A stretch of 64,000 bases of DNA, taken from the NCBI GenBank assembly GCA_039545275.1, contig BCHS01000015.1, positions 68,764 through 132,763 of the forward strand, given 5' to 3'. Below the pieces are notes generated by a model. It saw only the letters and a program-made list of their open reading frames with translations, searched no databases and was not told where the DNA came from. The position numbers and the translations under genes were made by a program. The stretch comes from Pseudomicrostroma phylloplanum (lineage: Eukaryota > Basidiomycota > Exobasidiomycetes > Microstromatales). Positions within the stretch are counted from its first letter, which is position 1. Every line of letters starts with the position of its first letter. Shown piece after piece: positions 21,922 through 31,333 of the stretch.

Positions 21922-23622
21922 ATGGCCTCGCTCACATCATCCTTCTCACGTCTGGCATTACGTTCCTCGGCGCCACGCCAGCTGGCAGGTCGAGCTCTGA
22001 GTACATCTGCGCCTCGAGCCAAGCCGGCACCTTCGAGCGCAGCTCCCACTCTTGTGCAGGATCTTCCCATCGAGACCCTCGGCGTAGCCTCTTCATCGAC
22101 TACGCCTCTCCCCAATGGCAACAGGATCAAGGCTGTCAGGGCACCGATTTCCCCACTGGGCCAGCCCAAGAATGTGCGCGAGCTGACACGGACAGGCCGA
22201 GCTCGTCAGCTTCTCAGCTGGACATGGCTCGAGCCAGAGCAGCTGGCACAGCTCACAAAGCTCACAGAGGCAGGTACTTCAGAGGAGAAGCTTCCAAATT
22301 GGCTTGAAAAGGAGCACGAGAATGCAAGGAGCTTTTGCGAGGCACGCAGTAGACTCTGGGTGCCTTCTACCCTCCCCGAGGGAGTCAATGCAGCGTCGGG
22401 AGAGGAGTGGTTGGAGCAACAGAGGGCAGCTCTGCGACAGGGAAGCACGGGAGAGGCGATGCATTACCTGTCGGTGGCAGAGCAGAATGACGCGGTCCTC
22501 AAGCAGGTGTGGAAGAGCATGACAAAGCAGCAAAGGGAGAATGCGCTCATCGAGTGCCGCTTCTCCTCGCTGCGCAAATTGGGATGGAGGACCGGATACT
22601 CGGCGGGCTACCCGCTTCCAGAGGAGTCCATGACCGACGATCGTCGCGCTCTGCTGGACCAGGTCAAGATGGGTGGTGCAGAGGCCACGCAAGCGCTCAT
22701 CTCCCTCCAGAGCATGGACGATGAAGTGGCATGGGAGTCGTGGATGCGTATGTCGCCTGCAGAGAGGTCGGCGGAGGAGGCAGAGGCCTGGGCACAGCGA
22801 GACCGGTCGGTGATCTACCTCGACAACTCGCCATCGAATCAAATCGTTGGCAGAGACTTCCTCCGGTGGTACGAGACGCCTCAGCGCGCGGGTCAATTGG
22901 TCTACCTTCCCAACTTCATCATCCGACTAGTCCGCAACTACACACCCCGCGGCAAGCCCTACGACCCGTGGAAGGCGACCTTCCGAGTACCGCTCAACCT
23001 GCACAAGCACTCTCTGAGGTCGTTCCTATTGAGCGTCTATGGTCTGAGGACGACCTGGATTCGTTCCATGATCTACCGTGCGCCCGTACGACGAGGCGGC
23101 TCCTTCAGGACGCAAAAGACGACTGGTTCCGTCGGCACATGGAAGAAGGTAGAGGTGGGTCTGCTAGAGCCGTTCGTATACCCAGCCATGAGCGAACGCT
23201 TCAAGAAGGACGTGCTGCTGGAGGACGAAGTGAAGCGCGAGCAGACGAGGACGCAGATGAACCTCAGCGGCACGCGACGCTGGAGGGGTGGAAGACCAGT
23301 GCAGCGTTCCCTTGCGCCTTCCCACCTGCAGAAGAACCACTACCCAGAGATGGACCAGCCTCTGACGCAGGAGCAGCAAGAAGCGAAGCTCGTCGCCCAT
23401 GTTGGCTCGCCTGCTACTCCAAAGGACCCACAGGAACCGTCAAGGAGTAAAGGACTGTACAACCTGACTACCAGGAGCGGAACGCATCCTTCCAAGAGAC
23501 ACTCGAATATCCTCAAGGTGCTCAATGGATTGAAGAAGGAGAGACAGAGGATGGTAGAGGAGAGGGCAGAGCAGCTGAAAGAGGTCGCGACACCGCCCGC
23601 TGGTGAGAGTAGGGCGCAATGA
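21922..23622 (+). CDS. MRP20: Mitochondrial ribosomal protein uL23m, extended form
   Basis: Large-subunit protein uL23m (yeast Mrp20), which sits at the exit tunnel of the mitochondrial ribosome. Intronless, 566 residues. The N-terminus MASLTSSFSRLALRSSAPRQ is Arg/Ser-rich without acidic residues, a typical mitochondrial presequence, with a plausible processing site near GRALSTSAPRA. The L23 core lies near residues 327-390 and contains VYLPNFIIRLVRNYTPRGKP and the FRVPLNLHKHSLRSFLLSVY segment, followed by a basic KTTGSVGTWKKVEV tail region. The protein is about twice the usual length. A conserved-looking helical section at residues 80-320 precedes the core, with blocks such as WLEQQRAALRQG and ENALIECRFSSLRKLGWRTG. 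The core match is recognised from the family; the role of the extension is unknown. Confidence 0.82.
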   Translation: MASLTSSFSRLALRSSAPRQLAGRALSTSAPRAKPAPSSAAPTLVQDLPIETLGVASSSTTPLPNGNRIKAVRAPISPLGQPKNVRELTRTGRARQLLSWTWLEPEQLAQLTKLTEAGTSEEKLPNWLEKEHENARSFCEARSRLWVPSTLPEGVNAASGEEWLEQQRAALRQGSTGEAMHYLSVAEQNDAVLKQVWKSMTKQQRENALIECRFSSLRKLGWRTGYSAGYPLPEESMTDDRRALLDQVKMGGAEATQALISLQSMDDEVAWESWMRMSPAERSAEEAEAWAQRDRSVIYLDNSPSNQIVGRDFLRWYETPQRAGQLVYLPNFIIRLVRNYTPRGKPYDPWKATFRVPLNLHKHSLRSFLLSVYGLRTTWIRSMIYRAPVRRGGSFRTQKTTGSVGTWKKVEVGLLEPFVYPAMSERFKKDVLLEDEVKREQTRTQMNLSGTRRWRGGRPVQRSLAPSHLQKNHYPEMDQPLTQEQQEAKLVAHVGSPATPKDPQEPSRSKGLYNLTTRSGTHPSKRHSNILKVLNGLKKERQRMVEERAEQLKEVATPPAGESRAQ

Positions 23623-24079
23623 GCGGGGTGAAGACGATTGTGGGCATGTCGGTGAGAGATGGACGCACGCGAAGCTTTATTAGCAGATGTACTCTCCCAT
23701 CCGTCGCATACCCCTCAATGCACTGCTACTACCTTTCAGTGGCAGCCGAGTGAAACGTCCATCACTCTCCCTTCTAGGGTTAAATGGAGCTCAGAGGTCG
23801 ACCAATCGAACGGCTCACGAACCACACATGAAATAGAGGCAAAGGCTGGACATAGGTAGGTATTGTACGTATGATGAACAGGTCATGGACACTGCGCACA
23901 TGCTAAAATGATTTGTCTAAGTAAGGTCTACGTGCATGAAGGCGAAAGAGTGCGAGGGAGAGCGGGAGGAGAGGATAGTGTCCATCACGACGACTTGTCG
24001 GGGTATGATCGATGAACTGCTGGGAGGACAGATAGCTAGCTAGCACTGGGCTGGGCTGGGCTCGAGCGGTAGGCCCAAT
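23623..24079. other. Intergenic, convergent 3' ends
   Basis: This is the 3' side of both uL23m and the duplicated secreted protein. It includes a short CTGGG run (three units, 24046-24060) next to AGCTAGCTAG. No gene is visible. Confidence 0.55.
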
Positions 24080-24639
24080 TTAGCATCCAGTAAGGTCGAG
24101 GGTCTCCTCGAGGGAGGTGATGCCCAGCTTGTCCTCGATGTCAGTCACGGCGCCTCCAAGAAGCGAGTCAATGAAATCCTCGGTGTCTGTAATTCCAAGA
24201 CCCTTTTCAATGTAGCACAGACCCTTTCCGACTTGCTGGATGGCAGAAAGACCAGAGGTACTGCCCTCGCAAGAGGTGAGGCCGAGGGAGTCTTCCAAGT
24301 CGGTGATGCCTAGGATGTCCTCGATGCCGGTGATGAGGCCGCCAAGGGCACCGTCGAGGGCGTCCTCGATATCAGTGACACCTGGAAGAGAAAGAATTCA
24401 AAAAGCACCAAGCCAGATTGTCAGTTACTTACTTTCTTTCTTGGTGGTGGTGATGTGGGCAGCAACCCGACGAGACGCAGCGACTCACCTAGACCAGACT
24501 CGAGGAAGCAGATACCCTTGCCAACATTCTGGATATCTCCAGTCGACCTCGCGACTGGTGAACGTGCAACTGGGGCGGCAGAAACAGCAGAGGCGACGGC
24601 AATGGCGGTCAGAGCAGTAGTGAGAACAGCGAATCGCAT
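24080..24639 (-). CDS. Small secreted protein made of two tandem 54-residue modules
   Basis: Two exons on the minus strand, 24639-24489 and 24381-24080 (GTGAGT...CAG, phase 1, splitting a Gly codon), encode 150 residues. Residues 1-21 (MRFAVLTTALTAIAVASAVS then A) form a clear signal peptide; an Ala/Arg/Pro linker follows. Residues 35-88 and 97-150 align without gaps: 33 of 54 positions are identical by my count. Each module has the pattern VGKGxC near its start, GLGxTDxED, LGGxxTxIEDxLGITxLE, and a final Cys. Each module therefore has two cysteines at matching positions (10 and 54), and an LGxTDxED-like unit recurs within each module at a 24-residue spacing. The intron interrupts module 1 but not the matching position of module 2. 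A TATAAA box lies 122 bases upstream. I do not recognise the family. Secretion is inferred with confidence; an effector or surface role is speculation. Confidence 0.85.
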
Positions 24640-26533
24640 CTTGGAGAATGGAGAGGTGTGGAATAGAGTGGAATGAGAGTGTGTGGGAGTGTAGAGAGAA
24701 GTGATTCGTCTTGTGAGGGAGAAGAAGTTGAAGTGAGGTGGGAGACAAAGTGAGCTGCTCTTTATATCACGTCTCCTGACCCAATTCATGCATTTGCTTA
24801 ATCCAATATGCTCTGTATCCGACCAGTATGCCCGCCCTTTCGCTCGTTTGACGCCCGGCCCTGATGAATTTCTTGGCAAAGGTACAGCAAGCTCTGCATC
24901 GTCATTCCCCTATCTCTACCGGCGACTCCCTCCCTTTGCCAGTAGATTCCTGATCGGTACTTGCATGGACCACATGAAGGTGCGACTGCGACCGGCTAGA
25001 TTCAGGGTGTTGCGGAAGGATGCTTCCCGCCTGTTCCGCTAGGTCCTTCGATCTCTAGGGTCTCCTCGGTAATGACGGCAGCGTCTTGCCTTCTTATCGC
25101 CTAGAGGTGCCAAGCGAGACAAGGTCAGAGCAAGGGTCAACGCAGCGTGCCCCGGCGCTTTGGTAATCGGCTTAGACCCAGGTTCGAAGAGTGATCTTAC
25201 GCTACAAGGCTATTGGCACAGGCATGGAGGATGCCAGTGACACTTCACTGGCGTGTTGGATTAGATGCGTCGTGCAGCGGACACTTTCTCCCCAGAGATA
25301 AGCATTTCCAGGTCGCCGATGGAACGAAAGGAATCTCGGGGTATTCTCTTGTTATATTCCGCTATGACCGCTCACGATGCTGGAATGGCCTTGCCTGACA
25401 GGTCCGTGCTTCGTAGAGGAAGCTTACGTGCGGGTACAGTCGCCTCGCTTGGATATCTTTGGATCTCGCACTCGTGTCCTGTCCGGTCCCGGCCGACCTA
25501 CCCCGGCGTAGGAGCTGCGAAGCCAAGCGAAGCGAAGCGGATGCCGGTACAAAGACCGGAGAGATCCCATAGGTGCGTCATCTGCACCCGGAAAATGGTA
25601 CAGTCAACCTTGGGAAGATCGAGATAAGGCGCACAAGCTCCGCTAGAGGAGCTTCGATGCGGGGGACGAGGCAGAAAATCGCGAGGATGGACGCTGCAGG
25701 CGGACTGACATCGGCGACTTGATTTTTCTGGGCAGCGGGGATGTGAGACAAGGACAATGAACGTCCCGCTGAAATGGCGACAATGGGGGGAGAAGCCGTC
25801 TGCCGCCTTAGTCCTTCGTTCCAGACTTCTGCTGCTTGCCCTCCTTCTGGCGCTCAGCATCAACACCACGCAGCGAGATTCGCCGACATCTACAGGGTAC
25901 CTATCACCGGCTCTTTTCTGCAGATGTGCTCCCGCCTCGATCCAGGCGAGGCGAGCTAAGATAACAGGAATGCATGCCAAAAGCCGTGGTCACCTTTATT
26001 CTTGGTGCATGATGTGCGTCGCCTCGTTGTAAACTTAATCCTTATCTCTAGCGGTTCTCAATGCCGTCAGCAAAGCACGGCAGACGAGGTTGGAAGCCGA
26101 GTGGGCAGTCGAGTGAGTCGTGCAACAGATGAGAGAGAGTCAGGCAGATCTTTCACGCTCGGCCGGAGCAATGCGACTAGCGATGTCGTAGGTGCTGCGA
26201 ACGCTCGGTGAGCATAGCGTAACGTTATCGAGGTACCGATTCATATGCAAGTGGTACAACAATTGTTTGAAACAGCTTCTATGCGGTAAATGGACGAATA
26301 GCCGACGAAATCGTCCGAAGACACCCGACGCTGAGGTTCTTCGCATTGTAGTATCACATGACAAGTCGTGAAAGAGGCGATGCGCCGATGCTGCTGTATA
26401 GCCAAAGGAGATGAGCCGACGAGTCAGTCTTTCCCCGTATGATGTTCTCTTCAGGAGCCGAAGGGGGAGCAAAGTACTCACCAAGCAAGCCGGCATCCGG
26501 CTACTGCGTGCCGATAGCGATTCTTTCACAGTC
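24640..26533. other. Gene-poor stretch between two small secreted-protein genes
   Basis: About 1.9 kb with no long open frame, and visibly less GC-rich than the coding regions. Apart from the promoter of the gene at 24080-24639 I find no gene, RNA or repeat. Short hydrophobic frames (for example 25757-26032) lack family motifs. Old decayed sequence or long 3' and 5' regions are both possible. Confidence 0.5.
24761..24766 (-). promoter_or_regulatory. TATA box of the duplicated secreted-protein gene
   Basis: On the minus strand the bases read GATATAAAGAG, with TATAAA at 24766-24761, 122 bases upstream of the ATG at 24639. Position and sequence fit a core promoter and support the gene's strand and start. 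Confidence 0.6.
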
Positions 26534-26788
26534 TCAAATCAGAGCAAAGTGAGCCTCAGCTATCTCTTCATAATGGCTAATCTCAAAAGTGGGCCTCTCC
26601 TCCCGGTCAATAAACTGAAAGGGGCTCGTTGCAGCTGTGGTGGGCACTGCTCCCTTTACGACTTCGTGCTCGAAACTCCTGGCGCCGAGAGGGTAGGGCG
26701 AGTTGGAGGCGGTCTTGATCACTGGGGCGGCCCAGGCTGTGCTCCCGGTGACGGCGATGGCGACGAGAGAGATGAGAGTGAAGCGCAT
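26534..26788 (-). CDS. Small secreted protein, 84 residues, unrecognised
   Basis: A single-exon frame beginning MRFTLISLVAIAVTGSTAWA followed by APV, a textbook signal peptide with an AxA cleavage site. The mature part is about 60 residues, with no Cys, a mix of acidic and basic residues and several Pro. The leader resembles that of the secreted protein at 24080-24639 (both start MRF and end near AAPV), but the mature parts do not match. Whether the gene is longer and spliced cannot be settled. The short size and lack of a family make this less certain than its neighbours. The signal peptide is the main evidence. Confidence 0.5.
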   Translation of the reverse strand: MRFTLISLVAIAVTGSTAWAAPVIKTASNSPYPLGARSFEHEVVKGAVPTTAATSPFQFIDREERPTFEISHYEEIAEAHFALI

Positions 26789-27591
26789 GATAGATTAGTG
26801 TGGGATAGGATAGTTTTGCGAGTGCGGTTGCGATTGTTGGAAGGGCGAGACGAGGGGCAGGACGACGAAGCTATGAGAGGAGAGGAGGACGATGGCGAGC
26901 TGAGGAGACCCAAGAAGGAGGGAAGGAGGCGCTCTGGCTCCTCTATAAGGCACACTCCAGATCCCTCCCCATTGTTGCACTCCCAAACACCCATCCTGAT
27001 CAACACGCCTACCGATCCCTCGGCAGCGATGTTCGGCGTACCTTTGAGTGGTATTGCGACTCAGCCGCTCCGAATCGAGGAAGTAACACAAGAACAAACC
27101 TCCAACCGTCATTGACGCGTCCACTTGCCGCCTCCGATGGCAAATGACGGCGCGAAAAATTCTCGCCTCCTTTGACGATGTTGTCACACAGCGTCTCACC
27201 CCACTGAGACTTCTTGAACCTCGGATCTTGTGTCTTGACCTGGGCTGGAGGACAAGGCGCCTGGGGCCCGGGTACTTTAGACTAGTGCCGCGCGTCTAGA
27301 TGCGGAGACGCGCTTCTCCCTCCCCTTCGGCGCACAAAGACCCGAATTGCTAGCCCGATCTGGAGTAAAGAGGGATCTTCATCGCTTTCAAGCTCGGAAG
27401 GGAGCATGCCTGCTGGGCTTGGCAGGACGGTAAAAGTCCTCGCTCGTGCTCTATGGTTACACATTCTTGGGCGCAATTCATATACGTTTCAAAGCAACGA
27501 GAGTGAAGTGTACAAGGCATAGAATAACAAGGAAAGCACAGTTTTTCTGCAGCCAAAAGTAATGTATACGGACTTCAACTCTACTCCTCAC
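26789..27591. other. Intergenic, gene-poor
   Basis: Upstream of the 84-residue secreted protein and downstream of the exchanger gene. An ACGCGT occurs at 27115-27120. A plus-strand open frame (26411-27115) covers the small secreted gene and part of this region, but it is low-complexity and without motifs. No gene is supported. Confidence 0.5.
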
Positions 27592-30500
27592 CTACCTCCT
27601 CCTCCCATACCCACTAATCTCCACCGCAAGATTCGTGGCCATCACAATCGAGTAAGCCCCGATCAACCCCCAACCCATCTTGCGTCCCAGCTCGAATCCA
27701 TTGAGCGGGGCGACGATCAGGGTTCCTACCAGAACCAGAAGGAGTCCAGCGCCAGAGGAGAGGAGAGTGGGGGAGAGCTCGATCTTGTAGACTGGGGTGG
27801 AGGAAGAAGAAGAAGAGGAGAGGATGTATGTCCCCGATAGGCCGATGCCTAGGAGTAGGTTGAGGAGAGGTCCGGCAAAGCAGGCGGAGATTGCCATAAT
27901 TGGGTACCCCGCCCTCGCAATCGTCACATTCGCCACCAGATCCGCCAGAGAGTTCCCCGCAGCAAAGATGGTCAATCCTAGAATCGCGTCGCTCAATCCA
28001 CAGATCAAGCCCAGCGCCTGTAGGATCGCCACGACTTCATTGACCACCGTGGAGATCCAGGCGATGCTGACGCAGAATCCAATGAAGCAGCGCGAGAGGG
28101 ACAGGAATGCTAGTGTAGGCGGGGAGTACCAGTACCCTCCTACTTGACGGGCTCGTAGGGCTAGTAGGACGACACTTGTGGCTAGGAGGGTCGAGAAGAG
28201 GAAGGAGTAGAGGAACCATTTGAGGCTGTACTCTGGTACTACCGCCCATGCTAGGAAGGGCGGAGCTAGGAAGCATTGCGAAATGGAGAGGACCAGATGT
28301 GTGTTAGGAGAGAGAGGCGTGAAGTGGATGGAGTCGCCAGAGGAAGAGGAGCAGACGGAGGCAGCGTCTGCGTCGTTCCCGGCAAAGCCTGGAGCCCGAT
28401 CTTGGTCCGCTGAGCCAGTCAGGTCGAGAGGGCTCGATTGCTGAGCTGTTAACCCTCTGAGAGCGCCAGCTACGTCGAGGTCCCTCTTCTTGTTGGCCAT
28501 CACCTGTCGCTCTTCCTCGTCTTTCCAAGGATCGCTCTCCAGCGCTCTCCTTTCCCCCGTATTGAGATCTAGAATACTCTCCACCTCGGCGCTTGTCCGT
28601 GGCTGAGCGTCCCGCTCTTCTGCGTCTCGAGCGAAGAGGTCCCTCTCATCACCCTTCAAGGTCAGAGCTCCACCTGAGCCCACGTCTCCCCCAAGCGCAT
28701 TAGCAGCAGCCCTCGCTTCTCCCTCATCGTCCACCACTGGCAGCGTGAGAGTGAGAATGACCAGAGGTGGCGCATTGACCACGCTCAGTATATAGCCCAA
28801 GATCGACTTGCTCTTCCAGTGGCGTAGAGAAGGGCAGAGGACCCGAAGCAGCGATTTGGCAAGACCAAGGTTTTGCGGCCGCCTGGCTGCCGGTTCCTGC
28901 TCCTCTTCCTCTTCTTCAGGCACGACAACGATGGACGGTATCGCCTGCTTCCCCTGCGCTGTGCCATTCGACGAGGAAGGCTGATCGGGAATCTGTAGTC
29001 TGAGATGCGGTGGTGCACGGACATCATCTGATTGCCCAGTACTGTCCTCGCAGCCATCTCCTGCCCCGTGTTCCTTCCAGGGGTCCTCTATCCCGCCAGC
29101 GCGAACCAGGACCGGCTGATGCTCCTGAGTAGAAGCCCCAATATTGGGCATATCTGTGGCGCTCCGAGGCATCTTCGGTCTGGGTGACAACGACCCGCTC
29201 ACGGAAGGGCCAGCAGCTGAAGCTGTAGCGACGGCCAGGGAAGCAGCAATGCCGCTCTCGAGGGAAGGCGCCCGTTGATGGCTGCCCGGACGTTGATGAT
29301 GATGTTGGTGATGATGATGGGGCAAGAACTGCTCCGGATCTCTACTGCTCGCGACGTCCAAGAAGTCCGCGTTGTCTGCTCTTGCATCTGTACCCGGGCT
29401 ACGGGTCCCATCGGTAGCCCCGAGACTTAGTACCACATCTCTGAACTCGACTGCTCCGAGGAGCGAATGTCTGGGCATCAATGCCCCCAGCGGCCCACCA
29501 CCGCCCCTGAGCCTCGACTGTGTCCGCACCAGGAGATGCGGGGGCCGCAGACCGACATTGTTTGCATGATGCTGGCTCGGACTTAGGAGCGGCGAGTTGA
29601 GCGGCGCTGCTTCGAGGTCGCCAGTAGAGTAATTCCGACCTACGCCTCGCCTCATACCTTCCCTCTCTAGCTCACGCCCTCTGGTCTGGCTACTCGAGCC
29701 CCACACTTCTGAGGGGTCGAGATCGAGATCGTTCGACTGAGGCTGATACTCCGGGCTGAGAAGCTGGCCCTGTCGACCACTCTCGAGGGCAAGAAGAGTG
29801 CCATTGGGCGGGGTATGCGAGCGCGAAGGCGTTCGGGAAGGGGTACGTGCGAGGACGTCTCCCTGAACAGGTTCATCGTCCTGTTCGGACGAGTCGAGGT
29901 AGGCGCTCCTACTCTGCTCCCACAAGACCCTTTTCCGCCTCTTCCTCTCCTCCCATAATGAGCCTACGATGACCGTCGCAGCATAGAGGAAGTAGAGGCC
30001 CACCATGGCAAGGCATTCGCCCAGCGTGAGCTTGCCATCCACCAGATAGGTCATGGTCGCCGCTACGCCCACCGTGAAGAACCCGACGTCCCGGAGAAAA
30101 GGGTAGGGTCTGACTTTGAATGGCTTGACGATCATCATGCATCCAGCTACTACAGAGACGATGAAGGATGCAGCGCCTATGAGCTCGCCGATGGCCAGCT
30201 GGCCCGAGCCAGAAGACATGGCCGCGAATGTTGAGAAGACGTCTGGCGAGCCGTTGCCCAGTGCTAGGAATGTGACACCGGCCGTAGTCTCATTGAGTCC
30301 CAGTCTGCTGCTCAGTGTCCCCAGATTGGGGCAGAAAAAGTCGCTGGCTACGAGGCCGAGACAGCTGAAGAGGAACATGATCCAGATAGCGATACAGGCC
30401 ATGGCCAAGACTCGCTGCAATGTCAGCCCGGCGGTGAGAGGATCGCCTTCCTTGTCGTCCCCATCTCCTGCATGTCTCTCGTGGCTTCCGAGGGAGGAGC

Positions 30501-30846
30501 AGTAGTAGAAGGAGAGGTAATTTAGCCGGCCTGAGCTGGGGCAGTGTGCTGCGATGTGATCGCAGAGCTGGCGTGGAGGTAAAGAGAGTGGTAGAGGATC
30601 GCAGGCAGCAGAAGTCGGCGCGTGATGTTTTGTGGTATGGGTCGTCGAATGAGAAAGTGCGGACGTCGGCTCGACCGATTGGGTAGAAGTGGCTGTGGTC
30701 CCAGTCGCCGCTGCAGAGGTGAGCTGTGAGGCCACATCAGCGGCAGTAGCTGTAGAAGAGAATGTGATGCAGGCTGCTGCTAGAGCCAAAAGTAGGGTAG
30801 CAAGCCTCCACCGCGCTGTTGCATGGCTCTGACGCCCGTATCGCAT
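27592..30846 (-). CDS. Cation/Ca2+ exchanger of the NCLX / YDL206W type
   Basis: Membrane antiporter of the sodium/calcium exchanger superfamily (SLC8B1/NCLX and yeast YDL206W branch). The frame continues upstream to 30996 only with a GTG; the first ATG, at 30846, starts a signal sequence (RWRLATLLLALAAACITFSS), so 1084 residues is preferred. The luminal N-terminal region has paired cysteines (CDPLPL, CDHIAAHCPSSGRLNYLSFY). Alpha-1 repeat: VTFLALGNGSPDVFSTFAAM, near residue 190. Alpha-2 repeat: GLTIFAAGNSLADLVANVTI, near 980; both carry the GNxxxD core. Each is surrounded by several hydrophobic membrane spans. A long cytosolic loop of about 500 residues between them is Ser/Pro/Glu-rich with a His-rich run (HHHHQHHHQ). 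The ion is likely Ca2+ against Na+, Li+ or H+; the location may be ER, vacuole or mitochondrion. Head to head with uL22m. Confidence 0.87.
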   Translation of the reverse strand: MRYGRQSHATARWRLATLLLALAAACITFSSTATAADVASQLTSAAATGTTATSTQSVEPTSALSHSTTHTTKHHAPTSAACDPLPLSLPPRQLCDHIAAHCPSSGRLNYLSFYYCSSLGSHERHAGDGDDKEGDPLTAGLTLQRVLAMACIAIWIMFLFSCLGLVASDFFCPNLGTLSSRLGLNETTAGVTFLALGNGSPDVFSTFAAMSSGSGQLAIGELIGAASFIVSVVAGCMMIVKPFKVRPYPFLRDVGFFTVGVAATMTYLVDGKLTLGECLAMVGLYFLYAATVIVGSLWEERKRRKRVLWEQSRSAYLDSSEQDDEPVQGDVLARTPSRTPSRSHTPPNGTLLALESGRQGQLLSPEYQPQSNDLDLDPSEVWGSSSQTRGRELEREGMRRGVGRNYSTGDLEAAPLNSPLLSPSQHHANNVGLRPPHLLVRTQSRLRGGGGPLGALMPRHSLLGAVEFRDVVLSLGATDGTRSPGTDARADNADFLDVASSRDPEQFLPHHHHQHHHQRPGSHQRAPSLESGIAASLAVATASAAGPSVSGSLSPRPKMPRSATDMPNIGASTQEHQPVLVRAGGIEDPWKEHGAGDGCEDSTGQSDDVRAPPHLRLQIPDQPSSSNGTAQGKQAIPSIVVVPEEEEEEQEPAARRPQNLGLAKSLLRVLCPSLRHWKSKSILGYILSVVNAPPLVILTLTLPVVDDEGEARAAANALGGDVGSGGALTLKGDERDLFARDAEERDAQPRTSAEVESILDLNTGERRALESDPWKDEEERQVMANKKRDLDVAGALRGLTAQQSSPLDLTGSADQDRAPGFAGNDADAASVCSSSSGDSIHFTPLSPNTHLVLSISQCFLAPPFLAWAVVPEYSLKWFLYSFLFSTLLATSVVLLALRARQVGGYWYSPPTLAFLSLSRCFIGFCVSIAWISTVVNEVVAILQALGLICGLSDAILGLTIFAAGNSLADLVANVTIARAGYPIMAISACFAGPLLNLLLGIGLSGTYILSSSSSSSTPVYKIELSPTLLSSGAGLLLVLVGTLIVAPLNGFELGRKMGWGLIGAYSIVMATNLAVEISGYGRRR

Positions 30847-31333
30847 CTCTGCTGACTTCCGCTGCGAAATGGCCCTTCTATGAGGAAGTAGTGCGGTCAG
30901 AGATAGATGGCCGTGTTCAAGGGGAGTGACAGAGCTCGGGCGAACGAGAGGGCAGGCACGTCTGATGGATACGGGCGTAGAGTAGATACGTGTCACGATA
31001 TCACCATGGCGAGGGTGAGCAGGATGGAGGAGATGCTGAGGAAGATGGTAGAGACAAGCAGGCGATGCTGTACAGGCAGCCGAGGTGGAGATGAGCAGCA
31101 GCCCCCGCCTGTCCTGGATTATGAACAGGGTCCGCCCCGCGAAGCCTCCGTCCAGTGCAGAAGTCGGAACGGAAGACAGAGCGGGACCGCGCGAGCAAGA
31201 AAGTCACACCGACGGGCACGAAGGAAAGGAAAGGCGACTAATGGTAAGACGGAGAAGACGATCCAGTAGTAGTAGCTCACTAATCGTCGTCATCACCATC
31301 ACCTGGCAGCATACTCACTCAGCCACAGCCAGG
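30847..31333. promoter_or_regulatory. Divergent promoter region, exchanger / uL22m
   Basis: 487 bases between divergent ATGs, holding both promoters. I see no clear TATA box. The sequence just before the uL22m start is rich in CATCAC and TCACTCAG. Confidence 0.45.

Noticed and set aside
25757..26032. 91-residue frame with a Leu-rich stretch (LLLLALLLALS)
   Set aside because: The hydrophobic run is not at the N-terminus as in a signal peptide, and the rest is compositionally random.
26411..27115. 234-residue plus-strand frame across the 84-residue secreted gene
   Set aside because: Low-complexity Gly/Asp/Glu-rich, no motif; the opposite-strand frame has a clear signal peptide.
30847..30996. 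Upstream extension of the exchanger frame to 30996
   Set aside because: It starts with GTG, not ATG; the ATG at 30846 begins a proper signal sequence.
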